This document shows, piece after piece, positions 60,005 through 64,000 of a stretch of DNA of 64,000 bases; the first letter of the stretch is position 1, and each line of letters begins with the position of its first letter. The translations under genes and the position numbers were made by a program. Source of the DNA: Flavobacterium sp. N1994 (GTDB taxonomy: Bacteria; Bacteroidota; Bacteroidia; Flavobacteriales; Flavobacteriaceae). The notes under the pieces are model-generated. The model ran no database searches, had not been told where the DNA came from, and saw nothing but the letters and a program-made list of their open reading frames with translations. The stretch covers positions 2,666,001 to 2,730,000 of the forward strand of contig NZ_CP109999.1 in the NCBI RefSeq assembly GCF_025947145.1. Direction: 5' to 3'.

Positions 60005-60026
60005 AAGCGGCATTTGCCGCTTTTTT
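60005..60026 (+). terminator. Intrinsic terminator of the 59563-59973 gene
   Basis: AAGCGGCA pairs with TGCCGCTT around TT, followed by six T. Confidence 0.92.
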
Positions 60027-60117
60027 ATGTTAAAAAAACTACAAAAAGTTGTCAATATGAAAGGTAAATAGTACTTTAGTTTTAAAACGTAGTATTAATC
60101 TTTTAAAAAACAACAGT

Positions 60118-60606
60118 ATGCCTTTTGAAAATTTAAACAATGTGCATTATGATGCTACCGAGAAAACAGCAGTTGGTAAAGCATTAAATGATTTAGAAGC
60201 GGCCTTAACGCCTAAACTAAGAAACCTCTCTCCTGACGAACGCAAAAAGTATGGGAGCATCAATGAGCAAAACAAACTCATTGTAAACAAAGCTTTAGAT
60301 TACCATAACAACCAGCCTGCGCTTAGTAGCCCCGATGTAGATTGGGACGAATTTCAAAATGATTATGATTCAAGGGTATTTATACAATCAACTATCACGC
60401 GTTTGCAAAGTTTGTTAGACGGATTAGACAACAACAAAATCCTGCATGACTTTGACAATTACCAAGCCGCCCTTACGGATTATGGTTTTAGCCAATACAA
60501 AGCAGGGACTAAAACAGCTGGTTTTGAAACTAAGGTAAACGAGATGGCGCAGTTTTTCCCACGATCAGGAACTTCGACACCTCCATCCGATTCACCTACG
60601 TCATAG
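60118..60606 (+). CDS. Hypothetical cytosolic protein
   Basis: A 162-residue protein without signal peptide or membrane helix, predicted mostly helical: GKALNDLEAALTPKLRNLSP, NKLIVNKALDYHNNQPALSS, DWDEFQNDYDSRVFIQSTIT, LQSLLDGLDNNKILHDFDNY. It ends in a Ser/Thr/Pro tail. I do not recognise a named family. It has a strong terminator; the sequence beyond it is non-coding for about 600 bases. Confidence 0.7.
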   Translation: MPFENLNNVHYDATEKTAVGKALNDLEAALTPKLRNLSPDERKKYGSINEQNKLIVNKALDYHNNQPALSSPDVDWDEFQNDYDSRVFIQSTITRLQSLLDGLDNNKILHDFDNYQAALTDYGFSQYKAGTKTAGFETKVNEMAQFFPRSGTSTPPSDSPTS

Positions 60607-60629
60607 CGTACTTTAGTATCGGTAACAAG

Positions 60630-60664
60630 ACCCTTTTAGCAATAATTAGCTAAAGGGGTTTTTT
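60630..60664 (+). terminator. Intrinsic terminator of the 60118-60606 gene
   Basis: ACCCTTTTAGC pairs with GCTAAAGGGGT (one G-T pair) across an 8-base loop, followed by a T-run. Confidence 0.9.
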
Positions 60665-60681
60665 ATTGGCATAGCCAAAAA

Positions 60682-60844
60682 CCTAAACGTTTACCTTATA
60701 TAACCTAAACGTTTAGGTAAATAACCTAAAATTTTACATCACAGACCTAAAAATATACACTACTTCACGTATAATTATACATACACAACCTAAAATTTTA
60801 GCTAATACACCTAAACGATAGCGTCAACAACGACAAGTTTTAGG
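60682..60844. repeat. Phased CCTAAA array, 21-22 bp spacing
   Basis: CCTAAA starts at 60682, 60704, 60725, 60746, 60789 and 60810. The steps are 22, 21, 21, 43 and 21, so one site is missing near 60768. Several copies continue into the palindromes CCTAAACGTTTAGG or CCTAAAATTTTA. An inverted copy (TTTAGG) closes the array at 60839-60844. The sequence is non-coding and has no direct link to either neighbour. Confidence 0.75.
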
Positions 60845-60956
60845 TTTTATAACAACTTTTTTGCCATTTATCCTTTGCTTTTTGCCATTCGTCTTATGCC
60901 ATGTACTTTTCATCAAATAACCCTATTGACTTTTTACTTTTTTAAATATTTTCACA

Positions 60957-61091
60957 ATGGAAACTTTGACATTAAGTACAAAGTCAAAGCTTTTACTCAA
61001 AAAATACCACACTCTTTCCGCTCCTTATGGGGCGGAAAGTTTTTTTATTCCTTTTAGTGTTGCTGTTATAGCTAATGCTGTCTCTTTTTAA
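60957..61091 (+). other. Possible small ORF or small RNA ending in a terminator hairpin
   Basis: The gap 60845-61215 holds a 44-codon ORF (METLTLSTKSKLLLKKYHTL at its start), but a strong terminator (61014-61047) lies inside it, which argues against translation and for a short non-coding transcript. No promoter of TAnnTTTG form was seen upstream. The rest of the gap (60845-60956) shows nothing recognisable. Confidence 0.3.
61014..61047 (+). terminator. Orphan intrinsic terminator
   Basis: CTTTCCGCTCC pairs with GGGGCGGAAAG (one G-T pair) around TTAT and is followed by eight T. No recognised gene ends here. Confidence 0.8.
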
Positions 61092-61103
61092 GAAAAAACA
61101 CTC

Positions 61104-61130
61104 ACCATTCATCATTCACACTTCACAATT
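61104..61130. repeat. CACCATTCATCATTCACA-type simple repeat
   Basis: ACCATTCATCATTCACACTT is a degenerate run of the same unit that occurs at 61664-61687 and inside aroA at 62923-62950. Confidence 0.6.
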
Positions 61131-61132
61131 AT

Positions 61133-61140
61133 TATATTTG
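61133..61140 (+). promoter_or_regulatory. TAnnTTTG promoter -7 element for the 61216 gene
   Basis: TATATTTG, followed by a leader whose GGCTCA (61144-61149) pairs with TGAGCC (61178-61183), enclosing AAAGTC/GACTTT. Confidence 0.5.
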
Positions 61141-61215
61141 TGAGGCTCATAACCAGCTGTGCAAAGTCTCCTGACTTTGAGCCAATAATATGCATAATGA
61201 AAAAAAAGACCATTT

Positions 61216-61665
61216 ATGAAATATCGTAAAAAACTTTTAGAACTTATTTTTGACGAAAATGAAAATGCGATGTTAGAGTGGCTAGAAGCACAACCTATAC
61301 TAGAACAACCAGATATACTAAGAGAATTAAAAGAATTGAGCGAAGAGATAGCCAATGAAAACGGAGATGATATAAGCGAAATGGTAGAAGGTTACGATAC
61401 ATTTGACGAAAAAATTGACTTGTATGAAGACGCTGTTCTTGACGAAAAACAAGCCGAAGCCAATCTAGTAATGGCACAAGAAGAACTAGATAAAAAAATG
61501 CTCGAAATAGATGAAGCAGTTATAGGCGTGAGAGAATATATCATGGATTGTATCGTTAATAACGAAGACAATGCCGATGCCATGCGAGAACTAGCCGAAA
61601 AAATAATGCAATCCGAAAAAGATAACGATATATTTGACCCCAAAAATTGGAGCAGGATACTATAA
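61216..61665 (+). CDS. Hypothetical acidic helical protein
   Basis: A 149-residue, strongly acidic, all-helical protein (MKYRKKLLELIFDENENAML, EQPDILRELKELSEEIANE, DEKIDLYEDAVLDEKQAEAN, LDKKMLEIDEAVIGVREYIM). Coiled-coil-like heptads lie around residues 70-105. No signal peptide. No family recognised. It is followed by the MazG-like gene after a 23-base repeat-filled gap, so co-expression is likely. Confidence 0.7.
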   Translation: MKYRKKLLELIFDENENAMLEWLEAQPILEQPDILRELKELSEEIANENGDDISEMVEGYDTFDEKIDLYEDAVLDEKQAEANLVMAQEELDKKMLEIDEAVIGVREYIMDCIVNNEDNADAMRELAEKIMQSEKDNDIFDPKNWSRIL

Positions 61666-61687
61666 TTCACCATTCACCATTCATAAA
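61664..61687. repeat. AATTCACCATTCACCATTCA simple repeat
   Basis: It fills the gap between the 61216 gene and the MazG-like gene, and matches the string found in-frame inside aroA. Confidence 0.65.
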
Positions 61688-61688
61688 C

Positions 61689-62015
61689 ATGGACTTAAAA
61701 AATTCCCAACTAGAAGTTGATAACTGGATAAAAAACCACGGCGTTCGTTATTTTAACGAACTTACAAATATGGCACAACTTACTGAAGAAGTAGGGGAAG
61801 TAGCCCGAATCATAGCCCGTCGTTATGGCGAACAATCAGAAAAAGAAAGTGATAAAAACAAAGATCTTGGCGAAGAATTAGCCGATGTTGTTTTTGTGGT
61901 TTTATGTTTGGCCAACCAAACAGGAATCGATTTGCAAGCCGCCTTTGATAAAAAAATGGATTTAAAAACCAATCGCGACCACGACCGCCATCATAATAAC
62001 GATAAACTAAAGTAA
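61689..62015 (+). CDS. MazG-like nucleotide pyrophosphohydrolase
   Basis: A 108-residue single-domain all-alpha NTP pyrophosphatase. LTEEVGEVARIIARRYGE and DLGEELADVVFVVLCLANQ contain the EExxE and ExxD magnesium ligands of the MazG fold. The start MDLKNSQLEVDNWIKNHG at 61689 is preferred over an in-frame ATG at 61647, which lies in the previous gene and the simple repeat. It probably removes non-canonical nucleoside triphosphates; the substrate is unknown. Confidence 0.85.
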   Translation: MDLKNSQLEVDNWIKNHGVRYFNELTNMAQLTEEVGEVARIIARRYGEQSEKESDKNKDLGEELADVVFVVLCLANQTGIDLQAAFDKKMDLKTNRDHDRHHNNDKLK

Positions 62016-62054
62016 GATGGAAGTTAGAAGTTGGAAGAGGGAAGTTTCTCTGTG

Positions 62055-62062
62055 TATCTTTG
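62055..62062 (+). promoter_or_regulatory. TAnnTTTG promoter -7 element for aroA
   Basis: TATCTTTG, 31 bases upstream of the aroA ATG, within a run of CTCTGTG-like repeats. Confidence 0.45.
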
Positions 62063-62093
62063 TGCTTCTCTGGGAATCTCTGTGTAATAGCTT

Positions 62094-63320
62094 ATGAACT
62101 TACTTCTAAAATCTTCAATCGTTAATCCTAATGCAGCAATTTCAATCACCGGAAGTAAATCGGAGACGAATAGATTATTGGTGCTTCAAGCGTTATATCC
62201 AAATCTTACACTAGAAAACACTTCCAATTCTGATGATTCAGAAGTGATGACCAAAGCTTTACAAAGTAATGATGCTGTTATAGACATTCATCATGCAGGA
62301 ACCGCTATGCGATTTCTAACAGCTTATTTTGCTATTCAAGAAGATAGAGAAGTGGTTTTAACAGGTTCTTCCCGTATGAAAGAAAGACCCATTAAAATAC
62401 TAGTAGATGCTTTACGTCAACTTGGAGCTGAAATCAGTTATGAAGAAAATGATGGCTTCCCACCCATAAGAATCAAAGGCAAAAAACTAACACAAAACAA
62501 AGTGTCATTAGCGGCCAATGTTAGCAGTCAATACATTTCAGCACTTTTACTCATCGCACCCAAATTAGAAAACGGCATTGAACTTACTTTAGAAGGAGAA
62601 ATCACTTCTGTACCGTATATCAAAATGACTTTGTCTTTACTCAATGAAATTGGAGTTGAAACTTCATTTGAAAATAATAAAATTGAAGTGCAACCACAAT
62701 TCGTAATTCGTAATTCTAAATTCGTAATTGAAAGTGATTGGTCTTCCGCATCCTATTATTATTCAATCATTGCATTATCCGAAATAGGAACCGAAATAAC
62801 GCTTTCTAGTTATAAGATAAACAGCTTGCAAGGCGATAGCGTCTTAGCAACAATTTATAATGAATTTGGAGTGGAAACTACATTTCAGGAAAATACTATC
62901 CTTCTGAAAAAAGTAAAACAGTCATCATTCACCATTCACCATTCACCATTAAATAATTCTCCAGACATAGCCCAAACCATTGCTGTAACTTGTTTTGGAT
63001 TAGGAATAGGTTGTCATTTGACAGGTTTGCACACCCTCAAAATTAAAGAAACAGATAGACTGCAAGCGTTGAAAAATGAATTAGAAAAGTTAGGAGCTCT
63101 AGTTACTATTTCTGATGATAGCTTGACTTTACAACCAACAGATAGCATTCTTTCTAATATAAAAATCAAAACTTACCAAGATCACCGTATGGCTATGGCT
63201 TTTGCTCCATTAGCATTAAAAGTTCCAATCCTAATAGAAGAAGCCGAAGTAGTTTCTAAATCTTACCCAACGTTTTGGGAAGATTTAAAAAGTATTGGGT
63301 TTACAATAAAAGAAGAATAA
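62094..63320 (+). CDS. aroA: 3-phosphoshikimate 1-carboxyvinyltransferase (EPSP synthase)
   Basis: Penultimate step to chorismate, which feeds the aromatic operon at 53-57 kb. The 408-residue protein has ITGSKSETNRLLVLQAL (Lys/Ser/Arg of the active site), HHAGTAMRFLTAYFA, SSRMKERPIKILVDALRQLG, AANVSSQYISALLLIAP, ESDWSSASYYYSIIAL, KETDRLQALKNELEKLGA and TYQDHRMAMAFAPLAL. Two stretches are unusual: FVIRNSKFVI (62698-62730) and SSFTIHHSPL (62923-62950) are encoded by the simple repeats found between genes in this genome. Both fall in variable positions, and the reading frame stays open. Confidence 0.93.
   Translation: MNLLLKSSIVNPNAAISITGSKSETNRLLVLQALYPNLTLENTSNSDDSEVMTKALQSNDAVIDIHHAGTAMRFLTAYFAIQEDREVVLTGSSRMKERPIKILVDALRQLGAEISYEENDGFPPIRIKGKKLTQNKVSLAANVSSQYISALLLIAPKLENGIELTLEGEITSVPYIKMTLSLLNEIGVETSFENNKIEVQPQFVIRNSKFVIESDWSSASYYYSIIALSEIGTEITLSSYKINSLQGDSVLATIYNEFGVETTFQENTILLKKVKQSSFTIHHSPLNNSPDIAQTIAVTCFGLGIGCHLTGLHTLKIKETDRLQALKNELEKLGALVTISDDSLTLQPTDSILSNIKIKTYQDHRMAMAFAPLALKVPILIEEAEVVSKSYPTFWEDLKSIGFTIKEE
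62698..62730. repeat. TTCGTAATTCGTAATT simple repeat inside aroA
   Basis: AATTCGTAATTCGTAATTC followed by TAAATTCGTAATT, in frame, encoding FVIRNSKFVI. The same kind of string lies between accD and fbaA. Confidence 0.75.
62923..62950. repeat. CACCATTCACCATTCACC simple repeat inside aroA
   Basis: CATCATTCACCATTCACC continues for two more CACCATT units, in frame, encoding SSFTIHHSPL just before the conserved DIAQT motif. Confidence 0.8.
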
Positions 63321-63323
63321 AAG

Positions 63324-63397
63324 TCGGGATGACTGGATTCGAACCAGCGACCCCTAGCACCCCATGCTAGTACGCTACCAGGCTGCGCTACATCCCG
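63324..63397 (-). tRNA. tRNA-Pro (anticodon GGG)
   Basis: A 74-base cloverleaf on the minus strand: acceptor CGGGATG/CATCCCG, D-arm GCGC..GCGT region, anticodon stem CTAGC/GCTAG with loop ATGGGGT (anticodon GGG), and T-arm CTGGTTCGAATCCAG. CCA is not encoded. It ends 3 bases from the convergent aroA stop codon. Confidence 0.95.
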
Positions 63398-63537
63398 AAC
63401 TATGTCGCAAAAATAGTAAAAAATAAAAATAAACTGCTTTTTACTTGACATTCGCTATCTCACGATAGTATATTTGCAAGCGTTTAAAATTGTCTGAAAA
63501 ATAATCTTTAAACAACTAAACTCATAAACTTTATTAA

Positions 63538-64000
63538 ATGAAATTATCTCATTTCCAGTTTAATCTTCCAGCTGAATTGCTAGCTGAATTTCCTGCAGAA
63601 AATCGTGACGAAGCCAGATTAATGGTGGTCAACAGAAAAACTAAAACTATAGAGCACAAAGAATTCAAAGACATTATTGATTATTTTGATGATGGGGATG
63701 TAATGATTTTGAATAATACCAAAGTTTTCCCAGCCCGTATGTACGGAAACAAAGAAAAAACGGGTGCTAGAATTGAAGTTTTCTTATTAAGAGAATTAAA
63801 TGCGGAACAACGTCTTTGGGATGTTTTAGTTGATCCTGCACGCAAAATCAGAATTGGGAACAAATTATATTTTGGTGATGATGATTCATTAGTAGCTGAA
63901 GTAATCGATAACACTACCTCTCGTGGAAGAACATTGCGTTTCTTGTACGACGGTTCGTATGACGAATTCAGAAGAAAATTAACAGAACTTGGAGAAACTC
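63538..64000 (+). CDS. queA: tRNA preQ1(34) S-adenosylmethionine ribosyltransferase-isomerase QueA (5' part)
   Basis: Adds the ribosyl part of SAM to preQ1 in tRNA during queuosine synthesis. The first 154 residues are present: [65 protein letters not shown] and [17 protein letters not shown], all typical QueA N-terminal motifs. The gene runs past the right edge of the window. Confidence 0.95.
   Translation, partial: MKLSHFQFNLPAELLAEFPAENRDEARLMVVNRKTKTIEHKEFKDIIDYFDDGDVMILNNTKVFPARMYGNKEKTGARIEVFLLRELNAEQRLWDVLVDPARKIRIGNKLYFGDDDSLVAEVIDNTTSRGRTLRFLYDGSYDEFRRKLTELGET

Overview
The window looks like a chromosomal segment of a Flavobacterium-type member of the Bacteroidota. It is AT-rich, and gene after gene is preceded by the TAnnTTTG -7 promoter element of that phylum rather than by Shine-Dalgarno sequences. 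It carries type IX secretion and gliding genes (porT, gldA), proteins with C-terminal T9SS sorting domains, GLPGLI and DUF5686 proteins, a lipidated Omp85 protein of TamL type, a fused DAHP synthase-chorismate mutase, and a methionine synthase split into two genes. No plasmid, prophage, insertion sequence, CRISPR array or rRNA was seen; most of it is housekeeping sequence.

Layout. 1-15 kb: purH (cut by the window edge), an FtsX-type permease, accD, fbaA, tamL, a SpoU rRNA/tRNA methyltransferase, a minus-strand run of 2TM protein-dfrA-ubiE-porT, a CBM48 protein, a secreted TonB/MORN protein, thyA, a bifunctional nuclease and etfAB. 15-24 kb: a small stress-like cluster (universal stress protein plus three small charged proteins), pdhB, a DUF5686 outer-membrane protein, a DNA glycosylase, a GT2 enzyme and a membrane pyrophosphatase with a Cys-rich tail. 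24.7-31.8 kb: a 2336-residue T9SS adhesin-like protein with about 24 repeats of about 66 residues. 32-37 kb: deoxynucleoside kinase, a GLPGLI protein and its outer-membrane partner.

37-49 kb is a methionine region: metK, then metY-metX-hom, then split metH-metF. The sequence shows at least two kinds of control there. metY is preceded by two consecutive Met/Cys-rich leader peptides, each followed by a terminator and a competing antiterminator pairing; metH is preceded by a SAM-I riboswitch. 52.8-56.9 kb holds pheA, an aminotransferase, tyrA and DAHP synthase-chorismate mutase behind a Phe/Tyr-rich leader peptide with its own terminator. The three amino-acid-sensing attenuators are the main finding.

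57-64 kb: rsgA (apparently leaderless), a four-helix-bundle (S23-like) gene flanked by inverted AT-rich repeats, dtd, several unknown small proteins, a 21-bp phased CCTAAA array, a MazG-like pyrophosphohydrolase, aroA (whose coding sequence contains the same simple repeats that fill the intergenic gaps), tRNA-Pro(GGG) and the 5' part of queA. All functional names come from reading motifs; no database search was run.
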